From positions 34,455,491 through 34,519,490 of the forward strand of contig OZ023274.1 of the NCBI GenBank assembly GCA_964007475.1: a stretch of 64,000 nucleotides of DNA, written 5' to 3'. This DNA comes from Hybos culiciformis. Lineage: Eukaryota; Arthropoda; Insecta; Diptera; Hybotidae. Under the pieces are notes generated by a model, which was not told the DNA's origin, ran no database searches, and worked only from the letters and a program-made list of their open reading frames with translations. This document shows, piece by piece, positions 1 through 13,511 of the stretch; the stretch's first letter is position 1; the number at the start of each line of letters is the position of its first letter. Made by a program: the position numbers and the translations under genes.

Positions 1-348
1 CCCAGCGTAATGTATCCGAGAAGAATAAATTTAAATTTTTATTTGGAAACAACATTCCCTTCCTCTTTAAGTCAAAAAAAAAAAATGTAAAAATTCTTAT
101 AAAATAAAAATAAACGGAAAGCAATCATAACTATACCGTTATATTTTATCCGCTAACATATGAACAAAAAAAAAAATATATATATATTTTTTTATGGTAC
201 GTATAATGATATAGGATTGGGAAAACTAATGATTATATAAGTCAAAAATTAATTTTCACTAAATATATACCTACAATTTTGGCGTTTTTATTTATTTAAA
301 ATTATTTCTATTATTATATTTAGGATTTCTATATATTTTTACAGAAAA

Positions 349-470
349 CCTTTTTGACATATGAACAGATGTAAAGACGCTTTCTTTGACTCTTTGAAGG
401 TTTATATTAAGTCAGTGCTGGGTGCTGACTCTTGTGAACTAACGTCTTAATATAAAATGTATGTCAAAGG
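349..470. repeat. Nested inverted repeat / imperfect hairpin
   Basis: Three nested palindromic pairs: CCTTTTTGACAT (349-360) with ATGTCAAAGG (461-470), TTTATATTAAG (401-411) with CTTAATATAAA (446-456), and AGTCAG (410-415) with CTGACT (425-430). It could be a decayed foldback element; no target-site duplication is evident. Confidence 0.5.
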
Positions 471-751
471 ATAAAAATATTTTTAATAATTTTGATAATA
501 AATTCTTAAGAAAATACAAATTATAATAGAAATCAATATCTCGATAATTTCGAAACTAATTTTCTTAATTAATTAAAATTCGATTAATGAAATTTAAATT
601 TAAGAGGAGAAAAAAGGTATTGAAAATTGTTAATGCCTGCTCTCAGATCCCGAAATTATTAGCATCAAACATTAAAAGTTACAGTATATTAGTATTTTGG
701 AAAATAAATAATAAGCGAAATTACCTGCTATTTACACAGGATGTTTTCGAA

Positions 752-1122
752 GATTAAAATGAAGATTTTTTTTTAATGTATTTTCGTAAAAATCTCCGAA
801 ATAATTTTCACTGTCCAGATTACAATCTAGATTTTAGTTTAGATTAAATCTTTTTATTAATAAAACTATTTAATTTTTGATTTTAATTTTTAATTTATAA
901 CTTTAAAAATAATATAAAGCAAAAATAATTTTTTTCGATTTCAGTTTTTCATTTATTTATTTTTTTATTTTTCGTATCTCTATTTTAAAATTTTTTTTTC
1001 CTTTTTTTTGACAGAAAATAATTAAAATTTTAAGCAAGATTTTTAGTCCAGACTAAAATCAAGATTTTTTCGTTTTATACAACTTTTACACACACAGTCA
1101 AAAAAAATCTTGATTTTAATCC
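752..1122. repeat. Foldback / MITE-like element with nested inverted arms
   Basis: The outer arms, GATTAAAATGAAGATTTTTT at 752-774 and its near complement at 1100-1122, agree at almost every position. Inner arms at 824-848 (core AGATTTTAGTTTAGATT) and 1042-1066 also pair with a few mismatches. The same core, GATTTTAGTTTAGAT, recurs near 24372, so the family may be dispersed. There is no coding capacity. Confidence 0.55.
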
Positions 1123-4100
1123 TAAATGGCATATTATTGAAAACATTTATGTATTTTTTATACACATTTCAATAAAATATAAATTTGACTATTCATTTAA
1201 AAGTCAAACATTTTTTTTTTCTAATAACATAGACCTAACACTTCGTATAAAACTTTAATTTTTATGTGATTGATGTAAAATAGAATATTTTATATGCTCT
1301 TACAAATTAGTAAAATAAATATTCTGCTTGAATTACAAAAATTGAAATAAGGTAACTAATAAAATTAATTTTTGTTTTTTTTTGACAATAAATTGATTTG
1401 AATTATTCTTTTGAAACTTGATACAGTTTAAGATATTTTATTACTATTAGATAGATTCTTCAAATAGGGGGTAAATCTACATTGAATTTTTTTTATTCTT
1501 TAGTTGCAATACTTTCAACATTCTTTGACTTTGAAAAAGCATTTACAAATAAACAAATAATATACAAATAAAGTCCAAGAAAGGATGTAAATTGGAATTA
1601 TCCTTTAAGAACAAGAGGAACTTCGCATATAAAAAATTTATACTAAAACTATTTGGTTGTTGTTGTTGTTGTTAAAAGTGCAATTGCATATAAATAATTT
1701 GTTCAGACAAGAAAGTATTTTATTCTTTTTAAAGAATTTTAATAGGTTTAAAAGTTGAAAATATATACAGATAAATGGTAAATTAAAGAATCAGAATGAA
1801 TTTTTTTTTTCCACGGGGTTCAATATAAATTTTTGGAATTTTTTTTTAAATTGAAATTTTAATAGTGCGATTTTGTTTTGGGTTAACTATATTTTTCTGT
1901 GAATTTAAATTATGTCTGAGAATATATTTTGACAAATAAGAAGTATACACATAATCCCTGTTTTAATAATACTAACGAAAAAAATATAAAAATCGAAATT
2001 AATAGTAAACTATAGCTGTTTGAATCATATATTTTGATTTGAGGTTCTTTTTATATCAGATGTTGAGTATTTTTTAGGTCTGCTCGGAATTGACTGAAAA
2101 TTGGCGTTGCTGTCACAATTTCATCTTTCCACAAAATTTCCTCAAAGACTCAAAAACAAAAGTTTAGTTTTTTTTGTCTGTAAACTAAACTTTAAAAAGA
2201 AATTTATTAGTAAATGAAGAAAATGAAATAATTTTTACTATGAATAAATAGACGATAAATATGCAATTGCAATTATATTTTTGGGACGGCGGGTGTGGGG
2301 AAAGAAAAACTTTAAAAAAATATAAAAGATGAATTTAATTTAAATGTTATTTTTTCTCTTCAATTTATCTGATAATAAAATTCTTTCATTATTTATTCAT
2401 AATGACTTTTAGTTTTTTTTATTTTTTTATTTTATTTCACTCCAAAGACTACACATACTACATACATACTATGTATATATACAAATAATAAGGACCACCT
2501 CGGATAAATACAAAGAATATAATAAAAGAATGATATAAAAATATAAACTTTTCATTCATGACAGCTCAGTTTTATAAAAAAAAAAAACAAAAAAAAAATC
2601 AACATAATCAGTAAAAATCTTACCCTACTTATTAAAAACGTATAATATATTGAAAAGAAAGAAAATTTTAAGTCAAGAAAACTTGAACAAGTTTATAAAA
2701 ACAGCTGTTCAAAATTGAATAAAAATGTAATTTTATTATTATTTTTTTTTTTCAATTCTATTGTAGTTGGTTATAACTTCTTCAATCACCATTATTGATT
2801 CTATATATTTTATTAATATGGTAGTACGTAATGTTTCAGTGTGAGTAGTAAGTAGCTACTTTCAAGCTTCTATGGTACTTATTTTACAAATTCGATTATA
2901 TTTTTTTTTGAATTTCGACGCTTGTGGCGTTATCTTATCTTTCAAAAAAAAAAAGATCTTCACCCTTATTTAATCAATTTTGAATAATTTTAAAACGTTT
3001 AAGATACAATAAAAATTTATATTCACGCCATTTTTGCAAATAATGTGAATTTAATATAATTTTTCAAATCCTTTTAATTTATACATTTTTTTTTTTTAAT
3101 TTTTATTAAAAATTTAAATGAATTTTTTTTTCTTTTTTCAATGTAAACGCATAACAATTGCCATATTTCTAAAATTAGCATATAGGTTAAGTATAGATAA
3201 TATGCATTTGTATAATACTAAACTAAAACATCTCGATACTGCTGTCGGTGACAGACTTTATATTCTAATTCAAATGAATAAATATCGAATGAAGTACTAG
3301 TTTAGTGATATTTTTGAAAATTGTAAAAAAAAAACATTATTCGAAATAAAAATAAAATCTGTGTGCAATTAAAAATATAATCATCATATTTTGAGATTTA
3401 TATTATAAGTCGTATTATACATAGAAAGTATTAACTGTTTTTGTTTTCTTTAAAATTGGACTGAAATAATGCCTAGACATTTTTATTTTTATTTTTTTTA
3501 TTTTTGAAAAAGGACTCTGATGAGTTATTATGTCAGTGACAAAATATATCCTATTCATACTTTTTATGAGTATATCTGTTATGTGTTGTCTATAAGTTCT
3601 ATATAAGAGGTATTATGTTCTTATGGTGAATCTAGTATGTACGAACAACACATACACAATGTGTAATCCAGAACACTTATAAATATAGAATGAAAAACCT
3701 ACATATTTTATTAATAAAAAAAAAAACTTGTAGAATCATCATTCCATATTTGTACATATAGAAATTTCAGCTAAATGAAGAAATGATGAGTAATATATAC
3801 GTATATATAATAAAAGATATGAGAACTAACTAGATGAAAATTTACATTCATAATAATGTATAATATTTTAGAATTTTATTTTTTTTTTCCATTTAATTAA
3901 TAAATTCTGTAAAATGGATTTGAATAAAAATTATTAAAAAAAAAAATTTCTTATTTAAATTTTTTAGTCAATCTTGAAAAGTTAAGATACTCTCTGAATA
4001 TTTTGCAATATTTTTTAAGCCGCACGTGCATTGAAATACAATAAACTTCCATTTCCATTTCCTTTTTTTGATAATCGAAGAAATTTGACTTATTTTAGCG

Positions 4101-6313
4101 ATTGCACATCATTCAATGAAAACAACCGATATCTTCAATTATTGTTTTCTTCGTATATTTCTAATACTTAAAAGTTTTCTACTAATTTCTTATTCCTATT
4201 TCAAACTAGATACACAATAATAAGATGACTTTGTTTTATACCAATTCAAAATTGAATATATAACAAAAAATATTGAAAATTCCTAATTTTAACGTCTTCA
4301 AAATATCGTTGTTTAACAACAGAAAATTTAATAATAAATGAGCTGTTAAAGCTTTTCTACATCATTTATAACCTCACTTCCTATAATTCCTAACGATCCA
4401 CATTTGATAGATATTTTTTAATGAATGCTACATGTAATTTTGGTTTATATTCATTATCTAAACAACTGGCAGTGATGAATCTGAAAAGCCTGCCTAGCTT
4501 TTTATCCATCCAAAACACATTTATCTCTCTAAGAAAAATATTATCTGAAATAACAATAATAAAGGAGATATTATGTATTGTATATGTATATATAAACATT
4601 GATGTGTATACGCTATGTATAAACGTAAATGTATTGTACGTATTTTCCACAAAAATTTTTCCATTCATTCTAATACAAGTGAGACGAAAAAAATTATTAT
4701 TCACTTTCAGAGTATTAGATAAATAAGTTTTTCAAGAAATAGATTAAGATTTACTTAGTTTTTTAATCATTTTCAAGAATATCTCTAAATATAGTTTTTT
4801 CCTTGGACATTTTTTTTACATTTTGAAATTTTCAAATTTGTCACTAAACTTTTGAAAATTTCTAGTCGATCTTAAATTTAAAATAATTAAATTATATCAT
4901 AAGAATATTAAGAGTATAAATTACAAACTCGTTGACAATATTATTGTGTTAAAATTACAAAATTATAATTTCTAATAGAATGACTGTAAAATGAGTTTTA
5001 AATAAATTAATCAAGTCAAGCAATGTTATTCTCATAAGCTTTGCCACATTTTTTGGAATGCAGCTTTTCCATTTGAAAATTAATGAATATTTAAATTTTT
5101 TAAATTCTATAAACACTTTAAAAATTAAATTAGAAATTTATTTATGTAAAAATTTTAAAGAAAATATCGTTTGTTAAAACCATAGCATTCACATTTCGTA
5201 TTATTATATACTTATAATTTAAAATATCTGTCAATTTTTGAATAAATATTTTCTTTGCTTTAATTTTGTGTATAGCTCTTATGCGTGAAAGAAAGTCAAA
5301 GATTTTATTCCTATTCATTCCAAGATTTTATTTCTATTCGAATTTATGAATACTTATTACTAGGATTTGACATTTCGTACTCTGACATTAATTGGTAAAT
5401 AAATAGTAATTGAAAAAACAAGTTTTGCGAAAATAAAATCTCAGATAAAATATTGTCGCTTTAAAAACTTTAATTTTGTTGTTAAAAAATATAAGCTTAG
5501 ACATTATTTGATAAAAAATTTCTTCTGTGTTGTAATTTTCATTACATATAAAGTTGCCATTCGTCGCTTTCTTTTACCAAATTATTGTTTTTATATTTAT
5601 TTCTTTAACTAAATAATCACAATTCTATATTCTTTCCTAACATCAGCTCGCTGTGAATTAGATATTTTCAGTTCTGGAGAAGAATTCAAATAAATTCTTG
5701 ATAATGTGTTTTAAAGGCATCCTTTTCAGGAATATTTACAGCATATTGAAACAAAAATAATTCGCTTTGAATTATTTCCAGAACTTTATGTATTACAGTC
5801 CTCAATATAAAATTAGAATTCTTAAAATTTTTAAGCATGTTTTCTAATAGTTTTTTTTTTTTGTTATTACGAATGTGCAGGCATTGAAATCTTTAAAATA
5901 ATCACCATTCTATATAACTAAATTTTAAAATTTAGATTATGAAACAACTTATTTCATTTTGTCCTATGCATAAATTCTATTGAAACATCTTTCAAAATCC
6001 TATACAAATTTCAAGTTATTTAATTAGAAATTGAAAAAATTTATATATATGAAAAGTTGAACCTAAAATTTATAATATCGTTATTATAAAGAAATGAAAA
6101 TATTTGGTTTGTATAGAATATGTATTGAGAGAAAAAACAATGTAAATCAATTCATTCAAATAATTTTCTGATATTAAATTACACTCCATTTCATTAATGT
6201 ACTTTCAACGAAAGTCGAAATTTTAAGATAAATTTTTATACTTATAATAATATAATATATAAAATTTTATTTATACGGAATTCTGATGGTTAAAAATAAT
6301 AGGCTTCATGTAA

Positions 6314-6454
6314 GAAATTAACTTCGGCCGTAGTATCATTTTTGTCGAACACAAAGTTATAACTTCTATAGCTTTTGATCTAATGAACGAAGGAAGATCG
6401 TGTTTGATATCTCTAGAGCCCGCTAAGAAATTAAGAACTGTGGATTTACTGTAA
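6314..6454 (+). other. GC-richer islet with a 46-codon open stretch, unidentified
   Basis: After a TAA at 6311 the frame is open to a TAA at 6452. It contains VITSIAFDLMNEGRSC and LISLEPAKKLRTVDLL, a balanced composition unlike chance frames in this DNA. There is no ATG near its start and no convincing splice sites. It could be a fragment of a transposon or retrocopy; I cannot name a family. Confidence 0.25.
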
Positions 6455-9400
6455 TTTAATTACAATTTAAATCTAGAACACTAGGCAGTCAGTCATTCAA
6501 AGAAAAATTTACATTATCGAAAATTATCAAGCTTTCGAAAAATTTTGACTTCCTTGGCTAATTGCAGCGAAGGTGAAGCTAACTTAGAACAGATATTTTT
6601 CACTAATAAATATTTAATTATTTTTAAATTTTGGGTATAAATTATAATGTTTTTAAAATCATAGTTTTCTTCGAACACGAAAAGAAGTGTATATTAATTT
6701 TGTGCAACAAATAAATTTCAATTCATTTTGCTTCAAAGAAAATATGAAAACAAAAAAAAAAATTAAATAAAATAAAATAAAAACAAGTAAAAAGAAAAAT
6801 TGCTTCAAAAGTTTTATTGATTCAATAAATTCAGTATATACGTAGGTATATAAAACAGAATTTATATTATTGACTTGATCTCATTAAAGTCCTTCATTTG
6901 AATTTATATATGTATGTACGATATATTATATAAACTAACTTGAATAATAAAGATGAAAACAAAATCAATTAAAAAAGTAAAATCAATAACTGGTTATAAA
7001 ATGTCTGTAGGAGAAAATCATCTTTAAGGCTTTTTATTTTGTTTATTTATTTATTTATAATTTTTTTTTTTTAACAGAAACAAAATAAAATTGTACAATT
7101 ATTTATATACACTTACACATGTTGTGTAGGCTATATATATGCTTCTTTGTTTCATAAATTTAAATTTAGATAAATTTGAATTTTGAATTTATTTTATATA
7201 CATAATATAGCATCTGTATTATGCCGTAGGTTGTCAAATTTTCCCTAAGGATGCCAATATTTTGTTCATTCAAATTTACATTTTGTTATGGTCTTTTATT
7301 TCGTTTTTAGTATTAAAAAAAAAAAAAAAGAAGAAAAAAAAACAAAAAAATCTCATAAACGAGAAAATATTTACAAATTGAATTTTTGAATTTCCTATAT
7401 TTGAATACAACTAATCTGAGAATTTTGATTTACGTAGTAGGTAACAACTAACTACAAAATATAAATTTATTTTATGACTATAGGTTTTTCTATATATCTA
7501 AATATTTCGTGCGTACATAATACCCATGTATATATACACTGTATGTACATATTATTTAACATTAAGAAATGTTATAAACTAATGTTAGCCCACAGAATAA
7601 TTTAGAGACCGTCATCGGTCGTCGTACAACTATGAAGATTTAATTTATTTAATTTTATTTAAATATTTATATTTATTTTTATGTCACAACACATAGATTT
7701 CAGTTTGTAAGCATTTTTCTATAGTATAATTTTTTGGCAAATTTAACGCCCATAAAAAGCCTATAGCAATATTATTTTGGTTTTAACTTATTCGTTGAAT
7801 ATTTAAATAATAAAGTTAAAAACAAAAAAAAAATACAATATTTTTAAATTATCTCTTTAGAATTATTTTCGTAAGTTATTTTTCAGTGCTGGGGTTGATT
7901 TTTAATGAAATTCAGTTATCAAAATTTATTCGTTTATTTTAAAAAAATAGTGTGAAAATAAATATAAAAGTCTTAAACACCGAATATGGAGTTATAAATG
8001 ATATTATAAGGAAGGGATAGTACGAAAAATCTAAAATTTTGTTTATTTCACCTTCTTTATCAGACAGATGATAGTCTGAAAATCAACAGTTAAATTGTAA
8101 TACTTTCTTCTAACTATGAAAAAAATACAAATGGCTTGTGTCATCTCAGAATTTTTTTAAAAAATTTATGACTTTTTTAATGTTTTTCGGTCTTGGCTGA
8201 ATAATAATTTCAACATAGAATTTTTATCAAAGTTCAAAAAACACACAAAAAGTACAGTATTGGGAAATCACTTGTTTAATAAACAGTATTCGAAACAAAA
8301 AGAGAAGTTGAGACTGTTTTGATAATTTTTGAATTTTCATGACTTATACAGCTTCATAAAAACTTCATAATTTTTTTTTGAAAACAAAAAAATTTAAATT
8401 TTTAGTGCAAAAATGAAGGATGCTCTAAAAGTTTTTCTTTATTTTATATAAATTTGAAATTCCATTCAAAAAAATATTTTCCTTTAGATTTAATTTTTTG
8501 CATTCATATGTAAAAGTGAATAATAAATTTTGTTATCCGAATAAAACTATTTCGCCTTAAAAAAAAAAATGTTTTTCTAATTATTGTAGAGGCGTTGATA
8601 GTTAACAGCTAACACAGAGAATCCAACAACGCACAATTTTAAATTGGAATTTAAAATAAAAATAAAAAATAAAAATTGCATATAAATTTTTGGCTGGATT
8701 CATAATATCTTTATAGTACATTTCTATATCAAAATTAAAAAAAAAAAAAGAAAAGAAAAATCTACATAAACGTATGTAGATTTATATTTTTACATATTAG
8801 GTATGAACTTTATTTTCCATTTAGATTGTGTGGTTGATGAATGAATGAGAAGTTATTTTAGTTTTAAAATTTTTACTTTCTCTACCGTAATAAATTTATA
8901 ATTCCAACAAAATTTCAAGTGTCAGCAGCTGAATATATACTTTAAATTTGAAACAATATTAATAATAAATATACTTTATACTCTATCTGATCTTCTAGTC
9001 GATGAGACTCCTGAAAATTCATTGAAACATCATTAAAAAGTTGTCAAAATATTTTTCATGCATTAATTTTAATAATTATTATTTTATTTTGTTTTATTTT
9101 ACAAGTTTACAAGACCTCTTAAAATTCTACAAAAGATCGATCTAGAATTTTGAAAATATATATTTTGCAGTAAAAATAAACCTTAGAATGTGTGTACTTC
9201 CTATGTGTGTACTTCAAATAAAGCTTCTGGGCGGATTATTAGTGTGTCGTTAACCCAATCCTGCGACATCCTATTTCGCATAACCTGAATATTCCAACAT
9301 TTGACGTTAATAGTTATAAAAGCAGTGAAATAGTATTAAGATTTACCAACCAAGATTTCAAATTTTTTAATATTTGGTTTCTCTGTTAAGCCTATATACA

Positions 9401-10555
9401 CATACAATAATTTTCATCTTAAGTTCATATTAAAATGTATCTACAACATTTTATGATGATAGAGAGAGAACCAGAAGAGCTATGTTTATGTTAAAAAAGA
9501 AAATTATTATATAAAAAAAAAAAATACATAAAATAGTTGTCGTATCTGGGATATAAAATGTGTAAAAATTAATGTGGTCTGATTTTATAGCTTGTAGCTT
9601 TTGTGTATTACAAAATAATATTATAAATGTATATACGGTACATACATATTTTATATTTTAACTTAATATATGTGAATATAAAAGGATTAACTTTGATGGA
9701 ATTATATATTTTTAGAGAGAAAAGTTCTTAGATTAATTTATTATAAATTCTTTTCTCACAATTTAATTATAGTTTGAAGGTAATATACGAATAATAGTTG
9801 CTAAATACTATATTTTTGCCTTTGAAATTGTATGAGGTCAGAATGTAAAATGGAAAATTTTATTATATAAATATTTTGGTATGTTTTCTATTTTTTTTTT
9901 TTTGAATTTTTATTTTTCTTTTTTTTTTTATTTGTTAAATGAATTTCTATGAATGTTGCACAATTTGGAAAACGTGACATGAAAATGTGAATAGACTAAA
10001 TGATTTTGTAGTAAAAACCAGATAGTGTGTATTGCATTATAAAAATATATGTGTATAAAATATATTGTAATTGTAAATGGAAATTTTGTTATTTTTTTAT
10101 TTTATATTTCATTTTATTTTTTTAATTTTGTATACCTTTTGAAGAGTATAAATAAAAAAAAAAAAAAAAAGGAATATTTTATAAAATATATGTTATAAAA
10201 TAAACTGGACAATATACTAAAAATAAATTAATATTTTTAACAGGAAAATCCTATATTTGTATAATATTTTTTTTATCTCTTATTTTCAGATATACAAATT
10301 ATTTTGTCGACATATCAGAAAAATAATATTTATTTAAAAAAAAATTAAAATAAAGATAGTTAGATACATCAATTTTAAATGTGTTTGAATAAAATTCTAA
10401 AATATTATAATTAATGTTATATATTACAATTTTATAAAATTGTTGAATCTAATATTTTAGCCTTTAATATCGTATTTAGTTAAAATTCTAAAGATTTTGA
10501 GTAAAATAATAAAAATAAATTGTAAATATTTTAGCTTGTATTTTTTATCTAAGTT

Positions 10556-10876
10556 CTACCAAAAAGCATGTATATAAAGAGGAATCAGTCCCATACAAAA
10601 AAAGAACTAAAATAGTGAAACAAAAAATCCATATCACAACCCCATGTGAGTTTTTTTTTTTTTTTTTGAGAATTCCACTCTCACAAATGGTTTTAAAAGT
10701 TCAAAAATAACAACAGTTCTATACAATTTTGAAAGTTTTAAAAGCTTTTGTGAGTGTGGAATTCTCAAAAAAAAAAAAAAAGCTCATGGGGTTGTGATAT
10801 GGATTTTTTGTTTCACTATTTTAATTCTTTTTATATGTATGGGACTGATTCCTCTTTATATATATGCTTTTTGCTA
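10556..10876. repeat. Near-perfect ~320-bp hairpin (foldback element)
   Basis: The arms at about 10556-10706 and 10727-10876 are reverse complements with few mismatches, around a ~20-nt loop. Matching landmarks in both arms include AAAGAGGAATCAGTCCCATA, ATAGTGAAACAAAAAATCC, ATATCACAACCCCATG and GAGAATTCCA. Each arm also has its own poly(T)/poly(A) segment. Its right end abuts the CAGTG terminus of the neighbouring MITE copy. Transcribed as intron, it would fold into a long double-stranded stem. Confidence 0.85.
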
Positions 10877-11213
10877 CAGTGAAAAAAAAGATAGCCGCAG
10901 CATCTATATTTTCTATATATTTGTTGCTATTTAAATGACGTTAGCAAAATTTGCTATTTGTCATAGAAAGGAAAATAATTTTTAATATATCTGTATTCGT
11001 ATGATTATAGCAATATTTGTCGTGAAAACTTCAGAAAATCATATTATATGAAGAAAATATTTTTTGGTTTTTTTTTTTGCTAGAAAAAACAATAAAAATT
11101 ATAATTTTCGAGTAGCAAATTTCGCTACAATTCATTTGCCATATATATTTTTGAACTAGTTATTATGTTTTTAATAATAAATGCCAGATTTTGAGCACAT
11201 GCAAATTTTTTTT
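10876..11213 (+). mobile_element. CACTG-ended MITE, copy B (right part missing)
   Basis: It starts CAGTGAAAAAAAAG beside a TA. It shares long segments with the copy at 63249-63685: AAATTTGCTATTTGTCAT, ACAATAAAAATTATAATTT, CTAGTTATTATGT and ATTTTGAGCACAT. It loses similarity after about 11213, before the second terminal repeat. Confidence 0.75.
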
Positions 11214-12175
11214 TAGTTTTATTTTTCTGACGATATATTCGCTTAAAACAAAAGCATATTACATGCTGGACCTGAATTTTTTATTTAGCTTTGCACACAT
11301 GAAGAACATTTTTTTTTTCCGATTCAAAATGAATTTAAGCTATCAGATAATCACTACACAACGTCGTCTAATTCCATTAAATTTCTTAAAATTATATTGA
11401 GCAATTTATAAAATAAAATTTTTAAAGCCAAATTGCGGATTATAATTGATATTTAATTACTTTATAAAATCTAAAATGCATTTTTATTGTTATAAATAAA
11501 ATACCTGCAATTTTTTTTTATTTATTTTTAGGATAAATTATTTTATAATTTTATTTTTAGTAAGAAAATGAAAAAAAAAAACTTCAAAGACCTAAAGAAT
11601 TTTATGAAAATGTTTTTTTTTTTTTTATTTATGAATAGATATCAATTAAAATAAAATTTCTTCTTTATTATAAGAAAAAGCTAAAAAAGGAAATGCTTGC
11701 TTCTTAATTATAATGGAAATATAAAAAAAATAAAAATTCAAAGAAATTCAATATTATAATTAATTGAGATAAAAATTTTCTTTTCTCATAATTTACTTAA
11801 AGAAAATTAAAAAAAAAAAAAAACGTTTGGTCACCACCACCACCATTAGGGAAATTAAAATAAGGAATTTTCAAAGAATTAAAAATAAAATAAAAATTTT
11901 CAAATAAATTTTTCTTTTCTTTATTTATTTTCTGTGTATATAAAATAATATTCTTAGTATTTACTTATACAAATATATAATATTTTTCCTCTCAACATAA
12001 TAATTTTATTTCAATAATTGTTTTTTACTTAAAGGGTAAATATAGAAGAAGCTAAGAATTTTTTTTTTTATATTCTTTATTTTCAGTTTGTTAAAGGGTA
12101 AAAAATTTTCTTATACGGAATCAATACACTTTTTCTGTCACAAAAAAAAATTTGAAAATTGTCGTGAAAAGTACA

Positions 12176-12551
12176 CACTGAAAAAAAAACTCGTTGGAAA
12201 ATTAAATATAAAAACCCGATATAAAGTTATAACTAATACTGCAATAATTCCTGGTAGTATGTGCTCAAAATCTTGCAAATATATAACAAATGAATTGTAG
12301 TAAAATTTGCTACTAGAAAATTATAATTTTTAATTATTTTCTCTTGCGAAAAATAAATAACAAAAAAATTTTTTTTATGCAATATGAGTTTCTAATAAAA
12401 TTTTTATAACCAATTTTGCTACAATCATATGAACAGATATCTTTAAAAGTAAAACTACTGAGGACAAATAATAGCAAATTTTGATAACATCATTCTTCAC
12501 TAGTTCGATTTGATAGCAAAAAATATATATTTATGCTGTGTTTTTTCAGTG
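12176..12551 (-). mobile_element. CACTG-ended MITE, copy A (complete, inverted)
   Basis: Bounded by CACTGAAAAAAAAA at the left and TTTTTTCAGTG at the right. Read on the minus strand, its interior follows copies B and C in order: ACTAGTG, CAAAATTTGCTATT, a ...CTCATATTG... segment, AAAATTATAATTTTC, then ATTTTGAGCACATACT. At about 376 bp it has no plausible coding sequence. The ends resemble Tc1/mariner-type terminal repeats, but the TA target duplication is not clean here. Confidence 0.75.
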
Positions 12552-12980
12552 TAAGAAAATTGATATTATTTTTATTTTATTATAACGTTGTTAATGTTTT
12601 GTAATTCGCAGAAAAATTGATTCATAAATAAGAATTTGTATCTGAAAATTGTTATGTTTATTTTTGTAAACTGTGTATTATGTATAGAAAAGAGTTAACT
12701 AAATCTTTACAGAAATATGCAATCTTAATCTTAATTCATTTTCTTCAATGAATATATAGATTTTTACTATATTTATTTTGTGAGCAATTGCGCTAACAAT
12801 TGTTAACACTGAAATTAATATTTCTGGAAATGAAGTTTAAAAAAAATTTCAGATTATTTTTATTACTAGAAATAGATTAAAAAATAAAAATGTAAGAAAT
12901 ATATAGCTTAAACTTTTCATAAAAAATTATTCAATTTTAATAAAAAAAAATTTTTTTATAAAATTTTCTCTAGATTATTT

Positions 12981-13511
12981 TACCCAGAGATTAGACTGGA
13001 TAGTAAACTGTCCGGATAGTAGATCATTGTGTCTGTTTTTATCTGTGGTGAAGATAGGTTGACTGGGTGTCTTTTTACTATCCTGATTTCTATCAAAATT
13101 ATTAATTTAGTTTAGAAAATTTTAATTTCAATAATTTATTTTTGATTTTTTGCTAATGATTTTTCGCATTTCAATAAATTTCTTTAAGTACAGCTGTAAA
13201 AAAAATTTTTAGCTTTTAAAATAATTATTAAAAAACAAAAGAAAAATATTTTTATTACATAAAAAAATTTATAAAAGATATATTTTTTTTTTATGTAATA
13301 CAAATATTTTGCTTTTGTTTTTTAATAATTATTTTATTTTTCTGACTGTGACTATCCAGTCAACTATCTTCTCAACTGTCTTGATTTAAATTCTGCCAGT
13401 ATAGAGAAGATAGTAAATTGACAATTATTAATAAAATAATAAAATTTCGCCAATATGAACTATTATCCTCGTCAAGATAGTAAAAAAAAATTTAGTCTAA
13501 CCCCCAGGTTA
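12981..13511. mobile_element. MITE with TACCCAG.../...CCAGGTTA ends
   Basis: The left end TACCCAGAGATTAGACT and the right end AGTCTAACCCCCAGGTTA are imperfect inverted repeats. The right end includes an exact TTAGACT match, and both ends have a TA that could be the target duplication. At about 531 bp it carries several GATAGT/ACTATC words in both orientations and an internal foldback. No open frame is of interest. Confidence 0.65.
13218..13335. repeat. Internal AT-rich hairpin within the 12981-13511 MITE
   Basis: AAAATAATTATTAAAAAAC...ATTACATAAAAAAA (13218-13267) pairs with TTTTTTTTATGTAATAC...GTTTTTTAATAATTATTTT (13282-13335) around a loop of about 15 nt. There are only a few mismatches over about 50 bp. 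Confidence 0.8.

Noticed and set aside
4390..4726. Overlapping open frames on both strands, about 100 codons each
   Set aside because: Neither has a recognisable motif or codon bias, and frames on both strands of the same AT-rich stretch suggest chance.
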